Origin: Anarhynchus alexandrinus
Taxonomy: Eukaryota; Chordata; Aves; Charadriiformes; Charadriidae
NCBI GenBank assembly: GCA_008711295.1
Contig: VUYV01000046.1
Span: 3,797,569 to 3,861,568, forward strand
Reading direction: 5' to 3'
DNA length: 64,000 nucleotides
The stretch's first letter is position 1. Every line of letters starts with the position of its first letter. The translations under genes and the position numbers were made by a program. A model generated the notes under the pieces. That model did not search any database, was not told where the DNA came from, and saw only the letters and a list, made by a program, of their open reading frames with translations. This document shows positions 12,301 to 25,372 of this stretch, in pieces.

Positions 12301-14956
12301 AACATTATGGGGAATAATTGTTTAGTGAAAAGCATTCTCATTTACATTATTGTATGTTATTTGACCTTCCTCAAGAGCACTGGGACACCTCCAAGCACAC
12401 CACTCAGCTTTGAATACTGGCACTTGTGAGCCCATCTTTACACCCTGGTAGGATGATTAATGTACCTTGGAAAATCACCTAATGGCTTGATACACTTTCT
12501 ATGCAGCCTCTTGTAGGAGAAAAACAGGATAATGTGAGAAGTAATTTATGAGTTATAAAATGGAGGAGCAGAGACAGAGAAACTCATTCCGAAGTATTGA
12601 CAGGGTATCTGTAGTGCTTGAGAACCACACAGCAGAATTTAAAAGCATTTGTGAAATAGTGTGATATTGGAAGAGATCCCAAATACACGGAGACACCTGG
12701 CTGACGAGGATGTTCCCTCTTTAGAGACTGGTGGAAGGAACATGAAGAGATTTATCTAGTCAAAATATTGACCTGGAACCTTGCCTTTTGTTAGAAGTAC
12801 TTGAAGTACTTGACGTATATGACACCAAAATGTCCTAAATTGAGTTTGTTGGTTGTTCACAATTCTATCCTTTCTTGTCAGGCTAAAGATCTTACTTTCC
12901 CTGCAGAGCTCAGAAAGGCTGATAGTTCTCATAGAAACATAATGTCAAAAAGAAAAAAAAAAGGAAAAAAGAACACAATCTTCTTTTTCAATCAGTGTAT
13001 GCGTATCTGCCAGGCTTTTTGCCTCTTTTGGTTTCTGAGCACCTCTTGAGACCTTGCATTAAATATTTTGAAGAGGGAAGTCACCTAGAAAGAACTGATG
13101 AGCCAAAATGTTTGGAGCTGTCAATCCTCCTTTTTGGATACTGGACTTCAGTTGTAGTAGAAGAAGGAAAGGATGTTAACTGGCCCACCCTCTGATTAAC
13201 AGTGTGAGAGAATGGCTAAAAAGCTGTTAATACAATATGGGAGTGTTTATTTGCATTTCTTTTTTGTGCTGAAGTTCACGATCTCAATGGCATTCTTTAT
13301 TGACATTTATGAATTTTGGTGGCTGTAATTCTTTAAGTGTATAATGGTAACTTTAAAACATCTGTTCTAAGTAATGACATAATTCTGTGATTCATTTTTT
13401 AATATTAGGACATGACAGATACTGCTTATCTGCACACTGTGGATGCCCTTGATGTAACTTCAAAGTACACCTTAAGTGAAACAGTACAGTATAAAATACT
13501 CCAACAAGCAATTTCAATCTCAAATCTCCCATGTGCTCAAAAAATTTCCCCGCTCTTGTAATTACAATTCCTGTCCCCATTTTCAAAAGCCTAAGAGACA
13601 AATGAACTTTTGTTAAGTGCCCTAAATCATCACTTATTTGCCTGAAGGTGTTAATGATGGGTCATATTCTTTTCACACATGGAGTAGAGCATTATTTCTT
13701 GAATTCTCCTATTGATTTCAGCACTGGCAATATACAATTATTGTCACTGAAAATTTGTCACTAATCATAGAATTTCCAACTCTCTCTCCATTGTTCCAGA
13801 AATAATATCTTGCAGTAGTGCTCATATCACTGTCAGTTTATCAAAGAACAACTTCCAATTGAAAAGCCACGAGACGTTACTAGCCTATATTGTACACAAA
13901 AGTTAAAAGTAATGTGTCATCTCAAAGGCAGAATACATTACATTCCAACAGTGTCATCAAGAAGGGGTATGAAAATCCCCTAAACAAAATAGTGCAGTCA
14001 ATGGGCTTATTCAGCCGATCTCTAAGTATCATCAGTATCTTTTATTATTGCCATTATTATTATAGCACATTGGGTATTTTTTCTTCCATTTGACAAAAAA
14101 ATGTAATAATGAGTTTCTTTTTATTGGCTTGAGACTATCTAGGGGTGACACAGAGGATTTTTTATAATGAAAAACTACTAAGAGGCACAGCCACTTTTGG
14201 CAAGTTTAAATTATGAAAGCAATTCTACCAAACAAAATTCATGAGTCACAAACATGCTGCCACTGCAACAAAAAAAAAAAAAAAAGGCAGACAAAACACA
14301 GCCTCCCCTTCCCCTATGTGTAACATACATATTGGTACAGATTTAGGGATTCAGCTGGTTATTGCAGGCAGACTTCAGGACCAGCTGCATTAACTGCTTC
14401 TCTGCCGTTGTTCACTCATAGCCTGGAACTGAGATTGCCCCCTTGAGAGGTTTTGGAAAGGGAAAGGGAACATAGCTTTTCTCTGGCCATAGCTGTATCC
14501 TTTGTGCAGATGGAGAAGGTAAGTTAAGGAGAAAACAGGCTTTGTTTTTGAAGTAGAAGATGATATCAGGTTGGTCTGGAAATCACCAAAGTGTTAAAAA
14601 GACAAATCTCTGACCTCTGTTACATGTTCCAGTGCTTTTACAGTGGGTCTTCCAGAATTTTAGGCATTTTAGCAGGCTTCTTTCACCACAGTAAGTCAGT
14701 CTCTGTGTACAAAACACTAATTTGTGTCATGGATACCTTTAGCAGTGCAAGCAGCCAGTGAACTTGGTTGAGGGATTTGCACTGTGCAACAGACATGGAA
14801 TTTTTTGTATCGCATCTGACTTTCACATGTTCTGCACAATGTGTTCAGATTGACCCTTTACTTTTCCCTTCTCCCTGTCCAGCTAGGTCACAATACCACA
14901 TAATCAGTGCGTTAGGTTTCCCAGTTACAAAAGCAGATCAGTGGCCCCCACCAGCT

Positions 14957-14981
14957 AAAAAAAAAAAAAAAANCTTTTTTT
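14957..14981 (+). repeat. Poly(A)/N/poly(T) junction
   Basis: Sixteen A residues are followed by one N (14973), a C and seven T residues. The N inside a homopolymer junction suggests an unresolved sequence or a contig join rather than biology. Confidence 0.7.
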
Positions 14982-17249
14982 GCTGAGGGTTTTTTCTTGC
15001 ATGTAGTTAGAGAAAACTGCAGACAGCTATCTTCTGCTTCAAAATATGTAAATATGCAGTGTTATATTGAACAAAACAGAAAGAAATTACTCATCAAGAA
15101 ATTCCTCAGCAAGCATGTAATTAGAAATGGATTCCAAATCAAAATGCAGCCAGAAACTGCAGAAATCCACATCTAGAAGTAAACAGCTTACAACTGCTTT
15201 AGGATAAATATTCTGCTATGCTACAGGAATTTAAAAAAATGAGAAAAAAAGGATGAGAAATACAGTTCACAATACCTGTGGTTACATAGACAGTAGCTAA
15301 GCTGATTTTAAGACACTCAAAGAATCTGTGTTTTAAGATACGCGTTTGAAAAAAGAAGAGATCTTCACTGATATCAGTCTGTGAAGCTCTGACCTCTGTT
15401 TTCATCAGCAAGCCTTTCTGGCAGGCAACTGAGAGTCAAAAGAGACTCTTGCTGTGAGATTTACCAAATTCACTGTGACCCTAATTCATCCTGTCTAATG
15501 TTGGGAGTTTAACTACAGCACCTTTACAAGGAGTGCAGTCTCTCTACGCTCCCCAGAAGATCTACAGAAAGTTACAGACTCAGGCCAGGCATCTGACAAA
15601 ACTCACCTGCTCCCAAAACACAAAAGATGCCTCTGTTTGACTATGCAAATGCATGAATATAAAAAAATTCCAAAATCGGCTTGAACCAGGGCAAAGGGTC
15701 TAACCAGGAGACTATGGTTTACTTCTGGATAGGAATGGAGATTCGGGTGAGTATTTGACACTGCGCAGTAGCATTTGCTTTTGATATATCCTCTCACCAC
15801 ATTTTCTTCCCTGATCATGGTGTTCATGAAAAAGACATGGATCGACTCTGATGGCTGGAAAAAAAAAGGCTTATACTGCAAAGAAAGGCTTATTCTGCAA
15901 CTAAATCTTTTAAGTCTATAATGAACCCAAACTGCATGTTCAGCTTATTGAATTGAGCACTACGGAAGGATCCTGCTCTGTTGAATAGATCGCACACACC
16001 TGCAAAGGCTTTTCAGACAATCTGAAGCCGTCCATCACCGTGTTTCTTTAAGCTCCGTCCACTGATTTACTGAGAAGCTCTTGACATCTTGCAAAGTTCT
16101 CCATCTCAAATTTGTGAGTCTCACCTATCTCCTTCCTGACTTCTGCAAGAAAATCATGAGCAACTAATGTCATTCCAAACCCATGCCTCAGCCAGAGGGA
16201 TATAATTTCCCATCTTTCATCAAATATATTACAATCCACTGAACACTGAAGAAACTTATCCTGGATTTATTGGCTGTAGTTGAAAAAAGTACAGTGTCAA
16301 ATTTGCTACTTGTGAGAATACCCATGGGGAACTCACGGAAAGGCCAACTTTAAGCCTCTCTAAGTAGTAAAAGTAGAAGTAGTAATGCAGACACAGCTTT
16401 GTCTGGATGTAGGCAAGGGCATGGAATTGTATAAACCACGTTAATAATACCGGTTAATGAAATTCTTCTGTCAACAGGTAAAAGATTTTATTAGAGGCTT
16501 CCCAAATCCTTTTGCAACATCTGCTATTGTCAAGCATAAAACACTGCTCCTCATCTAAGAAGCACAGCCAGGATCCAGAATAATGTGTTAAAATGGCTTG
16601 ACATCTTCCCACTGAGTTGAGGCAGAACCTGCATTTCCATTTCTATGCTACTAACCTGCAGTATACGACTAATACCAATTCTTTCTTTAGCTCTAATCAG
16701 CAGACAGGTGAAATGGACAAGTAGGAATGACTTCAGGCTCCGAAATATGGAAAGGACAAACTGTTCTCATTGATAACTGCATATGACATTACCACCATTA
16801 ACAAAATGGTCCACTGTGGTTTATTCCTTCAATATATTTTACATGATGGATATTTGCGATGTGTATCTTCTTTCATTCCTTTCTCAGGAAGAAAAAGGAG
16901 TAGTGGAATGTTTTCTTTTGGGTTTTCTACTTTTCTTGCTCTAGCTTGATGTCAGATATACCAGGACATACTGAATATTCTCACAGCTGGAGAAGAAGGG
17001 TTATGAGACCTGGAATGGGATCTGTCTGGAATAGATTAGATGACCCATTCAACCATGTTCTAAACAGCTGAACTCAGAGCAAATGTCATTAGGATTTGAA
17101 GTCCACCAGCAGTGATGAGTCAGTAGAGTACCCTGGAGACACTGATTCCTGCCCCTTCGTCTTGACTGAGGTCTTCCTGGGGCTGTTCCTATAGGTATAT
17201 AGATTGCATTTTCACTGGCTCTTGTGGAGATGGTAACAAGGTGGGAATC

Positions 17250-17301
17250 TTTTATCTCTTACTTAAGTTTTATCTCTTACTTACATCTTATCTCTTACCT
17301 C
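17250..17301 (+). repeat. Short tandem repeat, 18-bp period
   Basis: TTTTATCTCTTACTTA occurs exactly at 17250-17265 and 17268-17283. A degenerate third unit (TCTTATCTCTTACCT) lies at 17286-17300. The period is 18 bp, with about 2.8 copies. Confidence 0.8.
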
Positions 17302-20300
17302 TCTTTTAAGGATTTTCATATCCCACCAAAGGGACAATAAACCACCATCAGAACAAAACAGGAACTAGGGTCTTGCATTACTTTGCTCCATTGAAAATCT
17401 TAGCTTGAGTTCTACTTTCCTGTAATCTCTGTGGTGCATATTTTTTCATTGTGGCTGTGTTGCTGTGATTTTTCTTCTCACCTGAAACAGATGTCTCTCT
17501 AGGATCATTTACCCTACAGGCAACTGTCTTGTTGGGAGCACAAATCCTGCTAGAATCTCTCAATAGTGAAACAAAAGCCTTTGTGATTCCACATTTGCAT
17601 TTTTTATTGCTTTTAGATATTGCAGTTTTTCCTCTCCATCCGTTGCCCCCCCCATTTTTCATGGAACCCACCTGCACGTACACACAAGGCATTAACGTGG
17701 GCCTGAAGTTACCTAATTCACAGGGGCAATTTTTAATAGGCTACTACAGCCATAACACAAGTTTCCCAGGTTTGCTGTGGAATCTCCATTATTAAGCAGA
17801 TATATCCAGAAGGATGTTAGACATAAATTTTTAAGAATGAGTTTAAGAATGAAATGAAATGTTAGTGGGGCTGACATCCATGAAATGCCTACCAGCTATG
17901 TTGAGGAGCTGGGGAAGAAATGGAGTTCTAAGTGTATTTTGCAGATGGGAGGTAAAATCATTGCTGTGTCCTGCCTTAGCAGCTGTTTTGGTTCCTCCTA
18001 TAAACCAGGAATTTGTGTTATCCAAAACTCTGCTGGTCAGGTGATAAATCTTTGGCACTTGTGCACATGAGCTTTGTACACCTCAGAACTTAAAGCTCCA
18101 ATGTGCTGCCTACATGAGGTTCCTTCTATGTCGATTTTCAGTAATAATATACTTACTTACGTTAAAAAAGGTTAGAGAAAATTTTTAAGAGAAGACTCTT
18201 GTTCTAGGGAGAAACCAATATCCTTTTAGTAATAAAATAATTTTAACCAAAATTTCTTTCTTTCTTTTTCTTTCTTCTTCTTAGGGTAATAGTAGACATA
18301 ATGATTAACAGTAATCTGAAAGGAAGTAAAAAAGTATATCCACCTGCAGTTTTAGTGGTCTTCCAGATGTTGACAGTCTCCCCCTCTGTATTCAGCACAG
18401 TTTTGCTTTATTACTCACATTGCACATGGAGTAATAGTTTCCTCACTGAGGATTTGTCCAATGCATGGGGCTAAGGCTAAGTTTACATCTTCTCCAATTA
18501 TAAGAGGGCCATTAAGTTCAGATAATGTGAGATATAAATTTAAGAGGAATTCTAGGGAAATCATAATTAGGTGCAGAGACATTACATGAGTTTAATGACT
18601 GAGATTTAATTTCAGTTTTCAAGATTATAAATTGAGAATCCTTATCTGGTTCATCTTCTTTTTTTTTTCTTAATTAATTGGAAATTTATTTCCAAGCAAT
18701 TAAGGCAGAGATTCTTTTCAGTCCCTAAGTGTTTGTGAGCTATATACTAATGTTCTCTACCTTGCTTTCAAAACTCTGTCCTGCTAATTCGTGAGCTATA
18801 TACTAATGTTCTCTACCTTGCTTTCAAAACTGTGTCCTGCTAATTTCTTTGAGCTCTTTCTGATAACATGATAATGCCTGTGTGTGTTTTTATATACAAA
18901 GAACAATCTTCATTTCAGTTTAGATATCCTGTAGGAAATTAAGTTGCTCGGGACTTAGAGCTGTAGCATTTCATAAATGCTGATAGGTTAGAAAGATAGT
19001 CCCCCACAAAACCATATAGAAGGAATAAAATTAAGAAGTAATATCATTCTGCAAGTGTCTAAAAGAATGGCTTGCTGAGATGGTCTGTTGTGGTGTTTTA
19101 TGGATTCTAAGTTACATGATCTCAGCAAGTAAATTTGTCCCACTCCGAAGAACTTGGGCTGTGACTCACTTAATTTGACTCTAGCTGTGTACACATTATA
19201 AATCAATCATCTGCTCTCTCAAGTGAAGAGTGGCATCTCCACATAAGGGAAGCTGATCCCTTTCGATGCAATTGACTCTTTGCATTTCATCTCTTGATGG
19301 CAGAGGAATGATTCTACATGTCAAACCTGCACACTACCTGAGCGCTAAGGTGTGATACCCAGTGGGTGGTACGTGCATGCAGGAACCCAGCTGTTGGTTT
19401 TCCTGTTTTGCACCATGTAAGGAAATCTAAACTCCTCCTTCCCACAGCTCTGCATCTGGATGCATGTAAAAAGTGAGGGCTGGTATATTAGTTTTGTTTT
19501 TATTCTTTTGAAGTGCTGTTCTAGTCAAACATGAATGCTGCACCATCCTGCATAGTAACCAAGCATACAGCATAAAAGACAGTCCCTATGCCTAAAGACT
19601 TAAACCTCACAAGAAACAATTTTAGGAAGCAGATATTGCCTTTGCCTTTATTTTTCACAGCGCTGAAGTGCCTACTGTTCCGCTTGCTCTTGCTTTCCAA
19701 AAACACCACCAAATATACCCTGGGAGCCCGAGTCAGAAGCAACCCTTTGGCCAAAAAATCTAGGCATAACACAGAGCCTCCTGGTGCTGAGACAGAGAGG
19801 CTGTGACTGAACAAAGAAAAGCTTATGATGCCAGCTTGGTTCTCTTTCTCCCATCACTGTCACTCTGCCATTGTTCAGGGCAAGTCTTACACTTTTGCAG
19901 AGTACAGAGTATGAGGAGAAAACAACCTCCTTCAAATTCAAGGTGCTAAAGTCCACGTACATAGTCTTAGTTTGCCAAACCAGTTTAAGAAGTTTCTGCC
20001 TTCTTCGTCCTCTTTTGCTTGGTTGCAGTCCCCACTGCAGTTTAATACTGTCTCTGTCTCATTTGTGCTGATAAACATTGAACTGGTCTTAAATTTGAGT
20101 GCTGGCAGAGGCTAGCTGGCACAGCTTAATAACAAAACCTCTCCAGAAGTTCACAGAATGTTTTAGGTTGCTTTAAAAAAAAAAAAAAATTAATGTTCTG
20201 CTTTGCTGCATAGCAACACGAGCATTTTTTTTCTCAGTACAGGTGAAGAGGCAGTGTTGCCTCTCGGTAGAAACAAGTATCAGGGAATAAAAAGTTCTTA

Positions 20301-23300
20301 AGGTAATTTACAGCCAAATAAGTGTCAACGGAACTATACCCTAATAAATGCTATTTTCAGAATCGAGCTGGTATCCCCTTGGTATTTGGGATCTATCAAA
20401 ACTAAAAAAGAGGAAAGTAAGAAAAATAGTGAGGTTTTAGAGCAATAGCTTCAGCAAAAGAAAGTGAAAATTAAGTTCTGTTTTAAAGTAATGAATTGAA
20501 TGATTTAGAGGATTAGTGGCAGGAAATACACTTTACATCTAAATGACCAGTTCCACTGTGAAAAGACGAGCTGACCTGCAGTGAATGAGTGTTTACATTT
20601 GTAGCCTTTCTGGCCAACAATTCAATCAATGTGAGTAAAATAAATTAATAAATAAATTGTCTGGAGGCTGTTTCAAAGGCAAAAATCAGCATTCAATGAA
20701 ATGTTCATGAAAGTGTCTCTTGTGGAAGCTCGGACTCAAACTGTTTTGGGTTTTCAGGTTCAGATGACACATAGCTGGTAGGCTATGACATTGACTCATG
20801 CTTTCTCTGTCTCAGGTCTCCTTTCTTCTTTATAAGATGTGATTCCTGGATGAACCAGGAGTGCACCAAAGTGACATTTCAGAGTCAAAATATTTTCAAG
20901 TTTTCATCAAAAGCTCAAAATCTGCCATAAGAAAATCTGAATTTAAGAAAAAAAAATCATTACTTTTTCTTGAGTGAAAGAGTGTTTTTTCAGACAGCTG
21001 AAGAGTGTAAATTGAAAAGTCAGGCACAGAGCATGTTATGGGACCTGGATCTCCTTGTAGAGGTGGCTGTTTCGGTGTTCACATGGTCACAAAGTGAGGA
21101 AGTTAACCTTGACTGCATTGTAAGTGATATTTGAATAAATGAAGAGATTCAGTGTCATGGTAATGAACTTTCTGCCTGGAAAGCAACACAGGAAAAATCT
21201 GGTATAAATAGCTATTTGCCGCTGTCTTTTCAAGCAGGAGTGTGGCAAACTGTGGGTTTAATACGTCATGCCTTCCATTCATTACTGAGTTTCCAAGGTT
21301 AAGAGAACAAATGATAAACAAACACAATCGTTGTGTGCTATCAGTCTCCATTTCAGTGTGCTTGCGTGAGGAACACCTTGCTTCTCATGTTTTATTCCTG
21401 CCTCCAGCTCAATTAGATGCATCTTTCTGAGGCCAAGCTCCTTTATAAAAACATGTATCCTTCCCATAATTGCCTTTTTAAACAGGGAGCTTTCTCAGTA
21501 TTTCCTAAAGAGTCAGCTTTCTGAGAATCTGCTGTGAATTGATACCAGCTTCTTAGGCTTCTGTGAGGTTTTCTTTTACAGACACAGGCTCTAGTCGTTT
21601 ATCATCACAGCTATTTTTAAAGCACCTTGGACTGAGACCTGACATCTCAGTTGCAAGGTAGAAATAAGACTTCTCACTTTCAGTCACCCCTGGACTAATT
21701 TTTTTTTTCTGGCCGTTTTCTTGTTTTGTTTGAAAAGTACAAGTAGATTCCAAGTTTAACTAGATTTTTCTCTTAATGTGCTCCTCTTTTTGGCTTCTGT
21801 GGCTTATTCAAATGATTAGTCTTCTCTCTTAATTAGGAAAAGTGGTATGAATACTAGCTGGGAGTTCCAATGTTGGATCACTACATCATTTTACTTTGTC
21901 TTGAAATGCAGCTGGAAATATGCTCACAGATAGAAATTTGAGCCCTGCCCAGCAGGATTTCCAGTTGGGTTATAAGGTAAGAAACAGCAGATGTATATGC
22001 AAAGGAGAACACAAGACAATAAATACAGCTACAATTGCAACAGTCTTTTTAAATTATCTTTAAATATAAGGTAACTGATCTGTATTTTTTGTTATATTTA
22101 GCACCATTTTCTTCTACCACTGGTGAAAGATTATAGACTCCATCAGGCAAATCATCAACTGATGTAAATTACTGTAACTCCATGGATATTGATGAATTTA
22201 CCAGTTTACCCTCTGAAGATCTACACCTTCACTTTTATTAAGATTTTGTGATACTAGATTGCCAGAGTCTGTGATTTTTATCTTTTGCAGTTATCATGTA
22301 CAAGCAGTAAAAAGAAAAATCAAGTTATTTCAGGAAGTACATGAATTGGTAACACAGAGTCTAAGATGTAGTCACATACTCACAGACTCCTACAGCGACT
22401 GCAACAGTTTGCTAACACTGTTTACCTCTTCATTCCTGTGCCCCCAAGACATAGCAGCTGAATATGTGTGGTTCCTACTCTTCTGTAGAGCAAAGCAAAA
22501 TAAATCCATTCTCCCCTTTGCAGAGGTGGCTTAAACTGGAGCAATTGAAGTTGATTTCCATGAGTCTGTTTCAGTTTGCACTGAAATGAATTTGGAGAGT
22601 TCACGAGTCCATTTCCATGTGTTAGCTGAGAGGATGTCACAAACATCTGAGGGTCATCAATTCCAGACCACATTAAAGATGTTCCAGGGGAAAAAAAAAA
22701 GTGGTGACTGCACATTTAGGAAAAGCATAATGGTTATGTTTGCACAGTGAACAAAACACATAAAAAAGGACATCACCTATGTCTCATGTAAATGCAAATG
22801 TGAAGATGTAACCAATTTTTCAATAGTGCAAGGTGGGAATGCACCTGGGGAGGTGCAGCTGATCAGCATGCCCTGCTCTGAAAGAAGAACTTAATATCCA
22901 TTTGCACTGAATAAAGCCCTGGTGGGTCATAGCAAAAATTTCCGTGCAGAAAGCTTTGTTAAAAAAGAGTTTCAGTGGAATCTAGCTAATATGGCCAACA
23001 TTACATGTTCTAATGAAAGTTAAGCAAATTCTTAAGAGCAAAACCTGAACTCTGAAGTGTTCTTAGTTGAATAGTTCAGAGATTCAGCCAGGGAGCTGCC
23101 CATCTGTTTTCTCATATCATCAAATTAACATCCCTTCATCACACATGTACTTTATCCCCTTCATGGCATCTGTTTGTTTGTTTCCTGTTTTGCTCATGAA
23201 GTTCACAGTAGGTTTGGGGTTTCTTTGGTGGAGTTTTTTTTGTTGCTTTTTTTTTTGCTTTGTTTTTAATAAAAGCAATCTTTGTTCTCATTAAATTATG

Positions 23301-24532
23301 CCAACACTCTTTTAGCAGTACTTATAGCTCTCAGGTTTTGGACGAGAGGTATTTTCCTTCAGTTATTGATGATTATATAATGAATTCATTTTAGGTAATC
23401 ACAGCAAGTATAGGCAAATGACATTTTAGCTCTTTTATTTGCAATTTTGTAGATTCTAAACATAGCATTTTGTAACACATCAGACTGTTGGAATTTCCTT
23501 TTTTGTTTGATAGACTGTTTGAATGAATCTTGAGGCTTGAGTCAGTTGCCTATTCAGAGGTGTCAAGTGTTATTTGCAACGCCCACAGGTAGCTGAGACA
23601 TCTTCACGGGGCTGGCAGCTATTACACAGAACCTGCTCTCCTGGAGCAGCAGCTGGAAATTGAGCAGAATTGCACATGAAATGGCACTGGCCACCTATTC
23701 GTCCTGGGGACCTTTATCCTGTCCTTACCAGGTGAGATTCAGTTTAAGATTAAGACTCCTAGTTATAAGTGTCTACAAATAGATGTTTACCTCTGCTTTT
23801 GGTGTGTAAGATTCCATTGTAATCAGTCAAGATTTGAGAGTCTCGGTTTGGTTGCTTGAATGTCATCTCCAGTGGCACAAGACACCTAGTGCACCCTGCT
23901 TTTCCTCTGGCTGCCACTCCAAAGGGTCACGTAACTCCTAGAAGTTCTATGTCATAGGTTCTTGGGTACCTTTGAATATCCCAGGTGCCATCAGATACCT
24001 ATCTGTAGGCATCCACTTGCATGGCTCATCTGGTCAGCACAGTCAGTGGAGCCTAGACAGCATTTCAGCTCATCAGCCAATCTGCTTTAGCGTGAGATAA
24101 TATGATCTCCCCATCTGCTTATATTGGGTAGTGGCAGTATTCAGACACTCTCAGGTAGGTACGTAGGCATTTGGGATAGCATAGGCATATGGGGCTGGCA
24201 GATACAACACAGGACCTATGAGGTACCCAGACTCCTCTGGACCAGCAGCTAGAGACCATGCAAGATACCGCACTGCATCTTGGATGGCAAGAGGTGCCCA
24301 TGTTTAGGAGTTTGAACAGGGTCCATAGATCACCATCTCACAGTAAGAACCCAGTGGATATTCAGTAGACTTCTAAATGTAGTTGTCTTAAATTGGGTCC
24401 CAACCCCACCCACTATGTTTGTAAAACATAGTGTGTTAGATGAAAGAGAACATGCAGGTTTTCTGCTCTTGTGCAACATATTGTCCCTCTAAAGCAATCA
24501 CAGCCATAACTTTTCCATTCTATAAGACCATT
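17302..24532. other. AT-rich non-coding DNA
   Basis: No gene is supported. The stretch holds a pyrimidine-rich tract (18256-18282), the 56-bp tandem duplication (18735-18846), an A-run near 20176-20190, a T-rich tract near 23236-23266 and an isolated octamer at 22792-22799. Two loosely similar stretches at about 23609-23660 and 24193-24252 may belong to an old dispersed repeat. Confidence 0.5.
18735..18846 (+). repeat. Recent 56-bp tandem duplication
   Basis: Unit 1 (18735-18790) and unit 2 (18791-18846) begin GTGAGCTATATACTAATG and match base for base except 18776 C versus 18832 G and the last base of the unit. Such high identity in otherwise unremarkable DNA indicates a young duplication, or possibly an assembly duplication. 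It could be polymorphic. Confidence 0.9.
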
Positions 24533-25372
24533 TGTGGTGGGCTGACCCCAGCCAGCCGCCAGATGCTGACCCTGCCTTTCTCTCACTCATAGAATCACAC
24601 AGAATCACAGAATGGTCAGAGTTGGAAGAGACCTCTGGAGATCATCTAGTCCAACCCCCCTGACAGAGCAGGGTCACCTACAGCAGTTGCACAGGACAGC
24701 GTCCAGGCGGGTTTGGAATGTCTCCAGAGTGGGAGACTCCACAACCTCTCTGGGTAGCCTGTGCCAGTGCTATGCCACCCTCAAAGTAAAGAAGTTCCTC
24801 CTCATGTTAAGATGGAACTTCCTATGTTCAAGTTTTGCCCCTCTCTGAGGGCAGGGGGGGGATATTGAAGGAAGGCAAAAGGACTTATGGATAGAGATAA
24901 TGACAGTTTAATAAGAAAAACAAAAGCTGTGTGTGCAAGCAAAGCAAAAATAGGAATTAATTCACTACTTCCCATCAGCAGGCAGATGTCCAGCCATTTC
25001 CTGGGAAGAAGGGCCTCAGCATGTGTAACAGCTGCTTGGAAAGACAAATGCCATAACTCTGAAATTCCCACTTCCCCCTACTTTCCCTGAGTTTTATTGC
25101 TGAGTGTGATGCCATATGGTATGGAATAACTCTTTGGTCAGTTTGGGTCAGCTGTCCTGGTTACGTTCCCTCCCAACCTTTTGTTCACCCCCCAAACTAC
25201 TTGCTTGGGAGGGTGGGGGGAGAGGGAAACTTTGACGCTGTGCAAGAGCTGTTCAGCAATAGCCAGAACACTGCTGTGTTATCCACACTGGTTTAGCCAC
25301 AAAACAAAGCACCATATGGACTGCTATGAAGGAATTTAACTCTGTAACTTCATCCCAGCCAAACCCAGTACA
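24533..25372 (-). mobile_element. Solo avian ERV LTR interrupted by CR1
   Basis: The element starts TGTGGTGGGCTGACC and ends CCCAGTACA, so it has TG...CA ends in either reading. The flanks are CCATT (24528-24532) and TCATT (25373-25377), a likely 5-bp target duplication with one change. Without the inserted CR1 (24589-24842) the LTR is about 586 bp. I read the transcriptional sense as minus because AATAAA lies on that strand near 25095-25100 and the minus-strand start TGTACTGGGTTTGGCTGGGA fits a common bird LTR family. No internal ERV genes flank it, so it is a solo LTR. Its minus-strand 3' end (stop-free of genes, ending CCCACCACA) resembles the 3' end of the 48641-49368 repeat. Confidence 0.8.
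24589..24842 (-). mobile_element. CR1 LINE 3' end nested in LTR
   Basis: Starting at ATAGAATCAC, the sequence is the reverse complement of a CR1 3' end. It has the tail repeat, then the conserved block read as GAGTTGGAAGAGACCTCTGG, then ORF2 C-terminal sequence (near CTCTCTGGGTAGCCTGTGCC). It is 5'-truncated. LTR sequence continues on both sides, so the CR1 inserted after the LTR and is the younger of the two. Confidence 0.9.

Larger units (their letters stand above)
6011..17240. other. AT-rich non-coding DNA
   Basis: No gene, CR1 or LTR is recognised over about 11 kb. Visible features are A-runs at 6295-6311, 11429-11443, 14270-14285 and 14957-14972, the last ending in an ambiguous base at 14973. 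There is also a T-rich tract around 7170-7210, a short (GTT)n run near 9241-9252 and an isolated octamer (ATGCAAAT) at 15643-15650. All open frames are short and unrecognised. Confidence 0.5.

Noticed and set aside
18256..18284. Pyrimidine tract followed by AG, resembling a splice acceptor
   Set aside because: No open exon of recognisable coding sequence follows, and such tracts are common in this AT-rich DNA.
23609..24252. Two similar stretches (GGGGCTGGCAG...CAGCAGCT) suggesting a diverged duplication
   Set aside because: Similarity is limited to short blocks with gaps, so an old dispersed repeat or chance cannot be excluded.
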